A stretch of DNA of 64,000 nt from Rhodospirillales bacterium 24-66-33 (GTDB lineage: Bacteria > Pseudomonadota > Alphaproteobacteria > Reyranellales > Reyranellaceae), in assembly GCA_002281855.1 (NCBI GenBank), contig NCHQ01000001.1, positions 434,001 to 498,000 of the forward strand, in the 5' to 3' direction. A program made the position numbers and the translations under genes. Shown piece by piece: positions 39,668 through 50,162 of the stretch; positions within the stretch are counted from its first letter, which is position 1, and every line of letters begins with the position of its first letter. Below the pieces are notes generated by a model, which searched no databases, had not been told where the DNA came from, and worked only from the letters and a program-made list of their open reading frames with translations.

Positions 39668-40492
39668 ATGCATCACGAGTTCCGCGGCCTCGCGCTCCAT
39701 CTCTGGACGGTCGACACGACGCCGTTCGAGGAGGCGCTGGCCGCCGCGAAAACCGGCGGCTTCGGGGCGGTCGAGTTGCGCCGTGTCGATTTCGAGCGCG
39801 CCGGGAAGAGCGGACTGTCGAACACCGAACTCTTGGGGCGCGTGCGCGCGAGTGGGATACGAGTCAGCGCCGTGGGCTGCGAATATGGCTGGACCTTCGC
39901 CGCCGAGCGGGATCGCGAGCGGCTGTTCGCCTCGCTGGAGGAGGCCTGCGAGCGGGCCGTCATGCTCGATTGTCCGACGGTGATGAGCGGCATCGGGCCG
40001 GGTTCGGCGTCGCTGGAGGAAGGCGTCGCCAACATCCGCCGGGCTGGCGAGATCGTTTCGCGCCACGGGCTCAGGCTCGCACTGGAATACCAGTTCCAGC
40101 ATCCCATCGTGAGCCGCCTCGACATCCTGCGCGAGCTGATCGCCAAAGCGGGGCAGAAGAGTGTCGGCCTGCTGCTCGACGCCTATCATCTGCAGCGGAG
40201 TGGCCGCCCCGGTCGCGGCTTCGAGGACGTTCCGGGCGCGGAGATCTTCTACGTCCAGTACAGCGACGTGCCCGATGCGCCGCCCAACGCCGTGCCGCCG
40301 GTCGACCGTCTGTCACCGGGGCAGGGTGTGGTGCGCTGGAGCGATCTGTTCCAGCTCCTCGGCGAGAAAGGCTACGAAGGCTGGCTGAGCTACGAGGCGC
40401 CCAATCCCGCGCACTGGACCCGCCCGGCCGCCGAGGTCGCGCGCGAGGGCGCGACGGCGACGCGGCGCGCCTTGGAGATCGCCTTCGCCTGA
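39668..40492 (+). CDS. Sugar phosphate isomerase/epimerase-like TIM-barrel protein
   Basis: A 274-residue xylose-isomerase-like barrel of the AP-endonuclease-2 superfamily. Strands and ligands appear in order: LALHLWTVDTTPF, FGAVELRRVDF, VSAVGCEYGWTF, GLRLALEYQF (metal Glu), VGLLLDAYHLQRSG (metal His/Asp), YVQYSDVPD and GYEGWLSYEAPN (metal Glu). Such proteins isomerise or epimerise keto-sugars, inosose or hydroxypyruvate-like compounds. No operon partner with a matching pathway is obvious. Confidence 0.82.
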   Translation: MHHEFRGLALHLWTVDTTPFEEALAAAKTGGFGAVELRRVDFERAGKSGLSNTELLGRVRASGIRVSAVGCEYGWTFAAERDRERLFASLEEACERAVMLDCPTVMSGIGPGSASLEEGVANIRRAGEIVSRHGLRLALEYQFQHPIVSRLDILRELIAKAGQKSVGLLLDAYHLQRSGRPGRGFEDVPGAEIFYVQYSDVPDAPPNAVPPVDRLSPGQGVVRWSDLFQLLGEKGYEGWLSYEAPNPAHWTRPAAEVAREGATATRRALEIAFA

Positions 40493-40552
40493 TCCGCCTG
40501 CGACCAGTGGCGGGATGGATGGCGCGGGCCGGACGCGCTAGGTCTCCGCTCG

Positions 40553-41266
40553 ATGGCGCAGAAGAAGAAGTCCCCGAGCAAGTCGCGGAAGAGTGCTTCT
40601 TCCGGCGCCAAACCGCCGTCTTCCGGCCCGAGACCCACCGCTTCCGGGGCGAAGCCAAGGGCGCGCAAGACCGCACCCCGGACGCCCGTGCCGAGGCCGC
40701 TGCCGCCACCGACCACGACGCTGCAGCAGGAACTGCGCATGATGGCGCACAGCGGTGTGGAGTCGCTGCAGAGCCTGATCGTGTTCCTCGCGGTCGTGGT
40801 GGTGATCGTGGGTGCCGGGATCGGCGCCTGGGCGATCCGGCCGGTGCCCAGCTACGCCTCGGAAGAGCAGAAGGCGGGCTCGCCGTTCGACGCGACCTTC
40901 ACCGCCGAGAACCCCAGTCGGTTGTTTGCCATGAAGGGCCTGAAGTTCTCGTGCGTGCTCGATCATGTGCGGGCGTCGGGCCGCGAGCCGACCCTGATCG
41001 AGGCCACGGACGTGCGCTTTCCTGCGGGCTCAGCCGGCGAACTCAAGCCCGGCGAGCAGGCGACCTTCAAGTGCCCGTTCCGCGCCCTGTTCGGCCTGCC
41101 GCCGCTCAACGAGGATTATGGCGTCGTACAGCGCTCCCAGATCTACTTCCACGCCTCCTACGATCTGCCGTTCATCGGCACGATCCGCCTGAGCGACAAC
41201 AGCGCGCCGTTCGTCCTCAACACGAGGCTCCTGCCGCCGCGCTGGACGAGCCGGCCGGAGGGTTAA
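40553..41266 (+). CDS. Hypothetical membrane-anchored protein with basic Ser/Pro-rich N-terminus
   Basis: A 237-residue protein not recognised. The first 60 residues are Lys/Ser/Pro/Arg-rich and disordered, one strong membrane helix spans about 77-97 (LIVFLAVVVVIVGAGIGAWAI), and a soluble domain with two cysteines follows (FSCVLDHVRASG, GEQATFKCPFRALFGLPPL). Orientation is likely cytosolic N-terminus with a periplasmic domain. It converges with the DAO gene; the two stops overlap in TTAA (41263-41266). Confidence 0.75.
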   Translation: MAQKKKSPSKSRKSASSGAKPPSSGPRPTASGAKPRARKTAPRTPVPRPLPPPTTTLQQELRMMAHSGVESLQSLIVFLAVVVVIVGAGIGAWAIRPVPSYASEEQKAGSPFDATFTAENPSRLFAMKGLKFSCVLDHVRASGREPTLIEATDVRFPAGSAGELKPGEQATFKCPFRALFGLPPLNEDYGVVQRSQIYFHASYDLPFIGTIRLSDNSAPFVLNTRLLPPRWTSRPEG

Positions 41267-42363
41267 CGCAGCCCCGCGAAAGCCTGCATCCGACCCGGCG
41301 CGAAATGCCTCAGCGGGACATGGCTCGTCGCGCCATCGAGAATCAGTTCGGCCATCGCCTCGCCGGTCGCGGGGGCGTTGAGCATGCCCCAGACGCTGTG
41401 GCCGGTCGCAACCCAGGCGTTGGCGACGCCCGGCACAGCGCCGATCAGCGGCAGCCCATCCTCGGTGACGGGACGGAAGCAGGCTTGGCGCGCAACGATG
41501 GGCGCCGCGGCCAGCGCGGGTGACACGGCGCGGCATAGCGCCTCCAACCGTTCATGCGCGCCGTCGTCGCCCGCGACATCGGCCGGATCGACCGGCAGAG
41601 CCGCCGTGCTCGAGACCGCGCAGGCCCAGACCGTGCCGTCGGCCCGTGCGAAGATCTCGGGCGTCAGCGTCTCGCCGCCTGCCTCCTCGTATTCGAGGAA
41701 CAGCGCTTCGGCCGGCACCGCATCGCCGGTGCGGAACACCAGACTGTGGCCCTTGAATCCGTACACGGCGGGGAGGGGCAGCCAGCGCGAGGCGAGGATG
41801 GACCAGGGGCCCATCGCGACGACCACGCCATCGCCCTCGACGGTCTCGCCACTTCCCAGCGTGACGCCGCCGATCGCGCCCGACGTGGTCTTCAGCAATC
41901 CCGTGACGGTCCCATGGCGCAGCTCGGCGCCGTTCGCCTCGGCCGCGCGCATCAAACCTGTCGTGAAGGCGCGCGGCTCGACCAGCGCCGTCGTCTCGGT
42001 CGAGCCGATCTGGCCCGTCAGGGTCACGCCGGGCGACAGCCACGGCCGCCCGCGAGTTCCGTGCGCGGGCCTGCCCTCGGCAGCCTCACCAGCGAAGGTC
42101 GTGAGCCGTCTGTAGCCCCACGGATTGCCCAGTTCCTCGGCGAGGCTCGCATGCAGGGCGAAGCTGCGCCGCGCCAGCCGGTCGAGCGCGCTGCCGCGGC
42201 ACCAGTCGAGTGCCAGGAAGCCGCCCGATTTGCCCGACGCCGCGCCTCCGACCTCGTGGCGCTCGACCACGACCGGCCGCGCGCCACGGCGGCTCAGGAA
42301 CCAGGCGATCGCGGCACCGATGGCGCCGCCGCCGCAGATGACGATCCGCTTTTCGCTGCTCAT
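41263..42363 (-). CDS. FAD-dependent amine/D-amino-acid oxidase (DAO family)
   Basis: A 366-residue FAD-dependent oxidoreductase. The Rossmann motif ICGGGAIGAAIAWFLSRRG and VVVERHEVGGAASGKSGGFL open the protein, and the C-terminal GLPLIGAVPGVANAWVATGHSVWGMLNAPATG closes the FAD site. It probably oxidises an amine or D-amino acid to imine. The stop overlaps that of the convergent hypothetical gene. Divergent from the nitrilase-like gene over 78 bp, which must hold both promoters. Confidence 0.88.
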   Translation of the reverse strand: MSSEKRIVICGGGAIGAAIAWFLSRRGARPVVVERHEVGGAASGKSGGFLALDWCRGSALDRLARRSFALHASLAEELGNPWGYRRLTTFAGEAAEGRPAHGTRGRPWLSPGVTLTGQIGSTETTALVEPRAFTTGLMRAAEANGAELRHGTVTGLLKTTSGAIGGVTLGSGETVEGDGVVVAMGPWSILASRWLPLPAVYGFKGHSLVFRTGDAVPAEALFLEYEEAGGETLTPEIFARADGTVWACAVSSTAALPVDPADVAGDDGAHERLEALCRAVSPALAAAPIVARQACFRPVTEDGLPLIGAVPGVANAWVATGHSVWGMLNAPATGEAMAELILDGATSHVPLRHFAPGRMQAFAGLR

Positions 42364-42441
42364 GTCCGATCAACCCACGGCGGCACTGGAGGCTGCGTCG
42401 CTGGTGCAATATGTTGCGAAGAATTTCAGGGGGAAACGTAC

Positions 42442-44313
42442 ATGAATTGGAAACCATGGGGACTCGCCATGCTGGCCGGCCTCGCCGGCTGCCTGTCGCT
42501 CGCGGCCGGAGCGTCGGCGCAGGCGCCGGTGGGGCAGAAGCCGATCAAGGTGGCGGCGGTCGATTTCGTGCCGGCTTGGGGCGATCTCGACGGCAACGTC
42601 GCGCGGCTCGTCCAGGCGGTCGAGCAGGTGGCCCGGCAGGACGTCAATTACGCGGTGTTCCCCGAGACCGCGGTCAGCGGCTACCTGTTCAGCGGGTCGA
42701 AGCAGCTCGCGCCCTTCCTCGATACCATTCCCGGCAAGACGACGGCGGCGCTGCTCCCGGTGCTCCAGCGCACCGGCCTGTACATGAGCGTGGGCATCGC
42801 CGAGCGCGATGCGGCCACGGGACTCGCCTACAACACGGCGGTGCTGTTGGGGCCGAACGGCATCATCGGCAAGTACCGCAAGAACGGTCTGAACCCGCAG
42901 GACCAGAAGGTCTTCGCGCCGGGCACGACCGGTGTCGGGGTGTTCGAGACGCCGATCGGCCGCATCGCGCTGCTGATCTGCTACGACGACACCTACTGGC
43001 AGTATGGTCGGCTCGCGGCGCTGCGCGGCGCCCAGATCATCGCCTGGCATTCGGTGTCGGATCGCGTGATGCCCGGCACGCCGCCCGCCGAGGCGACCGG
43101 CAATCACTCGACCGTGTCCAACGTCCAGTACCTGAGCGCCCAGAACGGCGTGTGGGTGGTCGGTGCCACGCGCAGCGGTGTCGAGACCAACCCGATCAGC
43201 GGCGGCAAGCTCTACTACAATGGCGGTTCGAGCATCTGGTCGCCGAAGGGCGAGAAACTGGTGCAGGCGCCGGTGGTGCCGCCCGAGACCCTGGCGCCCG
43301 GCCTCGCTGGCGTCTTTGCGACCAGCATCGTCCCGGCCGAAGCCGATGCCGAGCGGACCGCCCAGCTCGCGCGCCGCCGCCCCGATCTCTACGCGCCGCT
43401 GCTGGCGCTGCATCGCAGCCCGACCGACGGCAACGCCACGACGTCGGTCCGCTCGGTCGCGCTGTCGGCCGCGCAATGGCCCGACGGACCGTCGCTGCTG
43501 TCGTCGGCGCGTCCCGAAGCGGGCGAGCTGCTGGTCCTGCCGGAACTCTCCGCGCTGCCGTCGGGCCTGTTTGCCGCCGATATCAAGGCCAAGGCCGAAG
43601 CGCGCGAGGGCGCTTTCGAGCAGGCCCTGACGGCGGCGGCCAAGGCCGGCAGCGGCTTCGTGGTCGGCTCCTATCCCGAGCGCGACGGCGACAAGGTCTA
43701 TCATACGGTCGTGCTGGCCGGGCCCACGGGAACAGTGTTGGGCCGCTATCGCGTCACGCACCTGTCGGCCGCGACCGCGGCCTGGGCGAGCGCGGGCGAG
43801 GAGCCGGTCGTGATCGACACGCCGCTCGGCCGCATCGGTCTCGCGACGGCAGACGAGCTGCGCGTGCCGGAACTCGGCGGTCTCTACGGCGCGCTGCGCA
43901 CCGACATCCTGGCCGCGCCGGCGGGACGGCCCGAACCGCTCAAGGTGCAGATCGACGCGAAGCTGTTCGCGGTCAACGATCCGCCGACCGGTCGCGCGGA
44001 TTTCTTCCCCTATGCCTCGGCCAAGCAGAACCAGCTCTGGCTGGTGAGCGGCGGGCGCAGGATCGGCAACGCCACGGCGGCCGGTATCTATGGCCCCGAG
44101 CCGGTCGTCGACACACCGACCCTGACGGCGGCGGCGGGTGAGGGCATCGTGCGCTATCGCACGCGCGTGCCGGCGCCGGGTACCTGGATCAACCAGCAGC
44201 AGCTGATCGCCGGGCAGCAGTCGCTGCTGTTCGTGCCCTTGGTGATGAAGGACGACAGCGATTGCCTGAAGCAGTGGCGGAGCCAGGGGATCGGCGCGCC
44301 GCCCTGTCGGTGA
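42442..44313 (+). CDS. Secreted double carbon-nitrogen hydrolase (one active, one degenerate domain)
   Basis: A 623-residue exported protein. The signal peptide is MNWKPWGLAMLAGLAGCLSLAAGASAQ. The first nitrilase domain (about 34-300) has the full triad: Glu75 in FPETAVSGY, Lys147 in KYRKNGLNP and Cys180 in LLICYDDTYW. The second domain (about 335-600) keeps the fold markers and Glu368 (LVLPELSALPSG) but has Val438 in place of Lys (GRYRVTHLS) and Ala470 in place of Cys (GLATADELRVPE), so it should be inactive. The role is likely extracytoplasmic hydrolysis of an amide, or a structural pairing. AGGGGGAAA precedes the ATG at 42442; the open frame upstream is not coding. Product unknown. Confidence 0.85.
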   Translation: MNWKPWGLAMLAGLAGCLSLAAGASAQAPVGQKPIKVAAVDFVPAWGDLDGNVARLVQAVEQVARQDVNYAVFPETAVSGYLFSGSKQLAPFLDTIPGKTTAALLPVLQRTGLYMSVGIAERDAATGLAYNTAVLLGPNGIIGKYRKNGLNPQDQKVFAPGTTGVGVFETPIGRIALLICYDDTYWQYGRLAALRGAQIIAWHSVSDRVMPGTPPAEATGNHSTVSNVQYLSAQNGVWVVGATRSGVETNPISGGKLYYNGGSSIWSPKGEKLVQAPVVPPETLAPGLAGVFATSIVPAEADAERTAQLARRRPDLYAPLLALHRSPTDGNATTSVRSVALSAAQWPDGPSLLSSARPEAGELLVLPELSALPSGLFAADIKAKAEAREGAFEQALTAAAKAGSGFVVGSYPERDGDKVYHTVVLAGPTGTVLGRYRVTHLSAATAAWASAGEEPVVIDTPLGRIGLATADELRVPELGGLYGALRTDILAAPAGRPEPLKVQIDAKLFAVNDPPTGRADFFPYASAKQNQLWLVSGGRRIGNATAAGIYGPEPVVDTPTLTAAAGEGIVRYRTRVPAPGTWINQQQLIAGQQSLLFVPLVMKDDSDCLKQWRSQGIGAPPCR

Positions 44314-44401
44314 GCCCTGCGTGGCGCGGAGAACGGCCGGGCTTGCCGCCGGGCCGGTCACGACGGCACCATGTCCCCGGATCGCAGCGGGGACATGGAC
44401 C

Positions 44402-46054
44402 ATGGACGACTATTACGATCTCGGCGCCTACAAGCGCACCGTCACCACCTCGTCGCCGCAGACGCAGCTCTGGTTCGATCGCGGACTGAACTGGCTCTAC
44501 GGCTTCAACCATGCCGAAGCGATCAAGTGCTTCGAGAAGGCGCTGGAGACCGATCCCGGCTGCGCCATGGCCCATTGGGGCATCTCCTACGCCGCCGGGC
44601 CGAACTACAATCTCCCCTGGCACCGCTACGATCCGGCCGGCAAGAAGCGCGCGCTCGAAGCCTCCTACGACGCGATGCAGCGCGCGCTGGCCGCCGCGCC
44701 CAACGCCTCCCCGGTCGAGCAGGCGCTGATCCGTACGCTGCCGGCGCGCTACCCGCAGCGCGAGGCGATCGAGGACCAGACGACGTGGGACAAGGCCTTC
44801 ACGGTCGAGATGCGCAAGCTGTTCCATGCCCATCCCAACGATCTCGACCTGCGCTCGGTCTTCGCCGAGGCGATCATGAACGAGACGCCGTGGCAGATGT
44901 GGGACCTCAAGACCGGCCAGCCGACGCCGGGCGCCGGCACCGAGGAGGCGGTCGAGGTGCTTGAAAGCGCCTTCCGCGACATGCCGGCGAGCTGGGATCA
45001 TCCCGGCCTGCTGCACCTCTATGTCCACCTGATGGAGATGTCGCCGTTTCCGCAGCGCGCGCTGCGCGCCGGCGACCGGCTGCGCGACCTCGTGCCGGAC
45101 TCCGGCCACCTCGTGCACATGCCGACCCATATCGACGTGCTGTGCGGCAACTATCGCGACGTCGTCGTCTACAACCAGAAGGCCGTCGTGGTCGATCGCA
45201 AGTATCTGGCGCGCGAGGGTGCTCTCAACGTCTATTCGATGTATCGCAGCCACGACCATCACTTCATCGTCTACGGCGCCATGTTCCTCGGCCAGTACAC
45301 GCCTGCCATCACCGCGGCGCAGGAGCTGATCGACACCACGCCGGAAGAGCTGCTGCGCATCCCGTCGCCGCCAATGGCCGACTTCGTCGAGGGCTATCTC
45401 TCGATGAAGCAGCATGTGCTGGTGCGCTTCGGCAAGTGGCGCGAGATCATCGCGCAGGAGCTGCCGAAGGATCCCGACCTCTACTGCTCGACCACGGCGA
45501 TGACGCTCTACGCCAAGGGCGTGGCGCATTCGGTGCTGGGCGAGATCGAACTGGCCGAGAAAGCGCGCGCGGCTTTCCGTGCCGCCAAGGCGCGCGTGCC
45601 CGAGAGCCGGCGCCTGCACAACAACACGATGGTCGACCTGCTGGCCATCGCCGACGAGATGCTGACCGGCGAGCTGGAATATCGCCGCGGCAACTTCGAT
45701 CTCGCCTTCGCCCACCTGCGCCGCGCCGTCGAACTCGACGATTCGCTGCCCTACGACGAGCCCTGGGGCTGGATGCAGCCGACCCGCCATGCGCTGGGCG
45801 CGCTCCTGCTGGAGCAGGGCCATCTCGCAGAGGCGGAGGCGGTCTATCGCGCCGATCTCGGCTTCGACGGCAAGACCAACCGCGCCTGCTGGCATCCCGA
45901 GAATGTGTGGAGCCTGCACGGCCTCCACGAATGTCTGGCGCGGCGCGGCGAAACGGTCGAGGCGCCGCTGATCAAGGCGCGTCTGGATCTGGCTGCGGCG
46001 CGGACCGAGTTCCCGGTGCGGGCATCGTGCCTGTGTCGGAGAGAGGCGGCCTGA
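44402..46054 (+). CDS. TPR-repeat protein
   Basis: A 550-residue cytosolic protein, mostly helical, with tetratricopeptide-like repeats, for example LWFDRGLNWLYGFNHAEAIKCFEKALETDP, AEKARAAFRAAKARVPESRRLHNN, AFAHLRRAVELDDSLPYDEPW and ALGALLLEQGHLAEAEAVYRADLGF. Conserved His/Asp stretches (WDHPGLLHLYVHLMEMS, HLVHMPTHIDVL, YRSHDHHFIVYGAMF) are unusual for a plain scaffold and could form a metal site. No signal peptide is seen. The ATG at 44402 precedes MDDYYDLGAYKR; a start at 44321 would add 27 uncharacteristic residues. Function not recognised. Confidence 0.82.
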   Translation: MDDYYDLGAYKRTVTTSSPQTQLWFDRGLNWLYGFNHAEAIKCFEKALETDPGCAMAHWGISYAAGPNYNLPWHRYDPAGKKRALEASYDAMQRALAAAPNASPVEQALIRTLPARYPQREAIEDQTTWDKAFTVEMRKLFHAHPNDLDLRSVFAEAIMNETPWQMWDLKTGQPTPGAGTEEAVEVLESAFRDMPASWDHPGLLHLYVHLMEMSPFPQRALRAGDRLRDLVPDSGHLVHMPTHIDVLCGNYRDVVVYNQKAVVVDRKYLAREGALNVYSMYRSHDHHFIVYGAMFLGQYTPAITAAQELIDTTPEELLRIPSPPMADFVEGYLSMKQHVLVRFGKWREIIAQELPKDPDLYCSTTAMTLYAKGVAHSVLGEIELAEKARAAFRAAKARVPESRRLHNNTMVDLLAIADEMLTGELEYRRGNFDLAFAHLRRAVELDDSLPYDEPWGWMQPTRHALGALLLEQGHLAEAEAVYRADLGFDGKTNRACWHPENVWSLHGLHECLARRGETVEAPLIKARLDLAAARTEFPVRASCLCRREAA

Positions 46055-46062
46055 TCTCTCCT

Positions 46063-46190
46063 CCTCCCCCGTCACATGGGGGAGTGCAGGGAGGGGGCAG
46101 GCAGCGCGATGATTATCTGTCGAGGAGAGTGCAGACCTGCGGCTTTCCCCCCTCCGGCCTTCGGCCACCTCCCCCGTGTGACGGGGGAGG
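46063..46190. repeat. MITE-like element with 22-bp terminal inverted repeats
   Basis: Ends at 46063-46084 and 46169-46190 are inverted copies matching at 21 of 22 bases. Each end is itself a hairpin: at the right end CTCCCCCGT-GTG-ACGGGGGAG is a perfect 9-bp stem. The 84-bp interior has no coding potential. It fits a non-autonomous mobile repeat or REP/BIME-like unit inserted between the TPR gene and the channel gene. No target-site duplication was established. Confidence 0.6.
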
Positions 46191-46199
46191 AAAAGGGGT

Positions 46200-46655
46200 T
46201 CACCGCTTCGCCGGCGGCAGCACCCTCTGGATCATCGCGAACAGGAACGCCGTCGTGAGGCCGAATAGCAGCATGCCGTTCACGGCTTCCAGCCCCCCCA
46301 GCATCTTCCACTGGTGGGCGAGGTGGATGGTGGTGTCGCCGTAGGTGGTCAGCGCGCCCAGCGAGTAGAGCATGGCGGAGCGGTTGTCGGGGATGGCGCC
46401 GAGATAGCGGAAGGCCAGCGCCCAGATGCCGCCTTCGAGGATGTGCAGGGTCGTGACCAGGGTCACGGCCATCGCCATCACCAGGGAGAAGGTGAGGGTG
46501 ACGTGGCGGCCGCGGTCTCGCATCGTGTCGAGCACCCGGTCGACACGGCCCGTGAAGACCGCCAGGCAGAGGATGTGGATGACGCAGGTCAGCGCGATCA
46601 GCGGCACGCCCCACGCCCAGTCGTGTCCCCACTGGACTTCGTTGAGCGGGTTCAT
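46200..46655 (-). CDS. Small K+-channel-like membrane protein
   Basis: A 151-residue membrane protein with about four hydrophobic segments. Between the third and fourth lies a pore-like loop LYSLGALTTYGDTTIHL: TTYGD (residues 103-107) resembles the TVGYGD selectivity filter of Ion_trans_2 channels. Its start is about 30 bases after the end of ettA on the same strand, so the two may be co-transcribed. The chosen ATG at 46655 starts just before the first helix. Whether it conducts ions is unproven. Confidence 0.75.
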   Translation of the reverse strand: MNPLNEVQWGHDWAWGVPLIALTCVIHILCLAVFTGRVDRVLDTMRDRGRHVTLTFSLVMAMAVTLVTTLHILEGGIWALAFRYLGAIPDNRSAMLYSLGALTTYGDTTIHLAHQWKMLGGLEAVNGMLLFGLTTAFLFAMIQRVLPPAKR

Positions 46656-46684
46656 GCCGAGCCGCCGTTCCTGCGCCCGCCGGC

Positions 46685-48358
<1,674 letters not shown>

Positions 48359-48437
48359 GGGGCGAGCTTTTAGCGGCCCCGTCCGGGCGGTTCAATGACG
48401 CCCGGGGCAATGCGCATGCAGGCAGAATTGTCTTTCT

Positions 48438-48507
48438 ATGCGCATTTGCGTATAATTAGTTTAAATACGCGATACCGTATATTGTTGTTTGATACGCGTT
48501 CGCGTAT
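48438..48507 (+). promoter_or_regulatory. Three HipB-type operators at 27-bp intervals
   Basis: Three 16-bp sites share the A-T-A-C-G-C-G / C-G-C-G-T-A-T half-site pattern around a 2-bp centre: 48438-48453 (ATGCGCATTTGCGTAT, near-perfect), 48465-48480 (ATACGCGATACCGTAT, two mismatches) and 48492-48507 (ATACGCGTTCGCGTAT, perfect). Start-to-start spacing is exactly 27 bp both times. They cover the presumed hipB promoter, ending ten bases before the hipB ATG, and are the natural targets for the HTH antitoxin. Confidence 0.7.
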
Positions 48508-48516
48508 GCTGTTCAC

Positions 48517-48768
48517 ATGGAAATCATCGCCAGAGATCCGAAGCAGCTCGGGATCGCCGTTCAGCGCCGTCGCAAGGAGCAAAATCTCACGCAAGGCGAG
48601 CTGGGCGCCCGCATGAACGCCCGTCAGGCGACCGTCTCCAAGCTGGAGAAGGGAGAGCCGGCCACGCAGCTCCAGACTCTGATGAATTCACTGGCGGCGC
48701 TGGGGTTGGAACTGGTCGTTCGACCCCGCACCACGAGCCGCGTAGAGGAGCTCGAGGAGCTGTTCTGA
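48517..48768 (+). CDS. hipB: HipB-like HTH antitoxin
   Basis: An 83-residue XRE-type helix-turn-helix protein: LGIAVQRRRKEQNLTQGELGARMNARQATVSKLEKGEP is the complete HTH, with the dimerising tail LGLELVVRPRTT. As HipB it would bind operators upstream, repress the locus and neutralise HipA. Its stop overlaps the hipA start (TGATG), giving coupled translation. Length and order match the hipBA type II system. Confidence 0.9.
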   Translation: MEIIARDPKQLGIAVQRRRKEQNLTQGELGARMNARQATVSKLEKGEPATQLQTLMNSLAALGLELVVRPRTTSRVEELEELF

Positions 48769-50084
48769 TGGCTCGCTCCCGCGCCACGCGACCGCTCGAC
48801 ATTTTCCTGAACGGAAAGCGCGTTGGACAGCTGCGCCGCGAACCGGGTGGCGCCATCGACTTCAGGTATGCAGACGAGTGGCTCGGCTGGACCAACGCCA
48901 TTCCGGTGTCGCTGTCCCTGCCGTTGAGCGAGCGGCGTTATGTCGGTGCTCCCGTCGTCGCATTCTTCGACAATCTTCTTCCCGACGATGAGGACGTTCG
49001 CCGCCGTGTCGCTGAGCGCGCGGGGGCACAAGGGGCTGATTCCTACAGCCTGCTCGGCGCCATCGGCCGTGATTGCGTCGGTGCCCTGCAGTTCCTTCCC
49101 GAAGGGGAGGCCGCGGCGCCTCCCGACCGGCTGGACGGGAGGCGCATCGGCGATGCCGACATCGCCGAACTGCTCGGCAAGCTCGCGCGCAACCCACTCG
49201 GCATCGACGAAGGGGGCGACCTGCGGATCTCGCTGGCCGGGGTGCAGGAGAAAACCGCTCTCCTGTTCTGGAAGAAGCATTGGCATGTGCCGCATGGCAC
49301 AACGCCGACGACGCACATCCTCAAGCCGCAGATCGGCGCGCTGCCGAATGGTCTCGACCTGTCGGACAGTGTCGAGAACGAGCATTTCTGCCTGCGCCTG
49401 ATGGAGGCATTCGATCTTCCGGTGGCGAAATCGCAGATCGTGGATTTCGCGGGACGCCGCACCCTGGTCGTCGAGCGGTTCGATCGCCTGTGGACCCGGG
49501 ACAGGCGTCTGCTGCGCGTGCCCCAGGAGGATTGCTGTCAGGCAATGTCGGTTCCTCCCACCCTGAAGTACGAGCAGAGCGGCGGACCCGGCATGGTCGC
49601 CATCGCGCGCCTGCTGAAGGCAAGCGATACGCCGGACCTCGACCTTCGGCGCTTCTTCAAGACACAGGTCTTGTTCTGGCTGATCGCTGCAACGGACGGA
49701 CATGCCAAGAACTTCAGCATCCGCCTCGCGCCCGGCGGACGCTTCGCCCTCGCGCCGATCTATGACGCGCTCTCTGTGCAGCCGACCTTCGATGCGAGCC
49801 AGCTCCGCCGCACGCAGATGAAGCTCGCGATGGCTGTTGGAAGCAGCCGCCACTATCGTCTCGACGAAATCACGCCGCGCCATTTCCTGCAGACCGCCGG
49901 GCTGTGCGACATTCCGCAGGCCACCGCGATCGGCGTCCTGGATGAGATCGCGCAGACCGCCGACGCCGCCCTCGACCAAGCGCAGTCGGCGATGCCGAAG
50001 GGGTTCCCGGAACGGCTTGCTGCGTCGATCGTCAACGGCGCGAGAGGGCGGCTGAGGTTGTTCGGTCAGGGTAAGTACCGCTGA
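48768..50084 (+). CDS. hipA: HipA-family Ser/Thr-kinase toxin
   Basis: A 438-residue toxin kinase, close in length to E. coli HipA (440). Features are the N-terminal couple_hipA domain (DIFLNGKRVGQLRR), autophosphorylation serine 155 in ISLAGVQEKTALL, ATP lysine 186 in HILKP, ERFDR at 236-240, catalytic Asp310 in ATDGHAKNFSI and Mg-binding Asp333 in IYDALS. HipA proteins phosphorylate glutamyl-tRNA synthetase or other aminoacyl-tRNA synthetases, halting translation. All key residues are intact, so the toxin is probably active. Confidence 0.93.
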   Translation: MARSRATRPLDIFLNGKRVGQLRREPGGAIDFRYADEWLGWTNAIPVSLSLPLSERRYVGAPVVAFFDNLLPDDEDVRRRVAERAGAQGADSYSLLGAIGRDCVGALQFLPEGEAAAPPDRLDGRRIGDADIAELLGKLARNPLGIDEGGDLRISLAGVQEKTALLFWKKHWHVPHGTTPTTHILKPQIGALPNGLDLSDSVENEHFCLRLMEAFDLPVAKSQIVDFAGRRTLVVERFDRLWTRDRRLLRVPQEDCCQAMSVPPTLKYEQSGGPGMVAIARLLKASDTPDLDLRRFFKTQVLFWLIAATDGHAKNFSIRLAPGGRFALAPIYDALSVQPTFDASQLRRTQMKLAMAVGSSRHYRLDEITPRHFLQTAGLCDIPQATAIGVLDEIAQTADAALDQAQSAMPKGFPERLAASIVNGARGRLRLFGQGKYR

Positions 50085-50162
50085 GCAGGGGACCGTGCGC
50101 CGCCTCCGCTTGTTCCGGCCCCGGCAACCGGGTTCAATGACGGCGGGGAGAAACGCACACGC

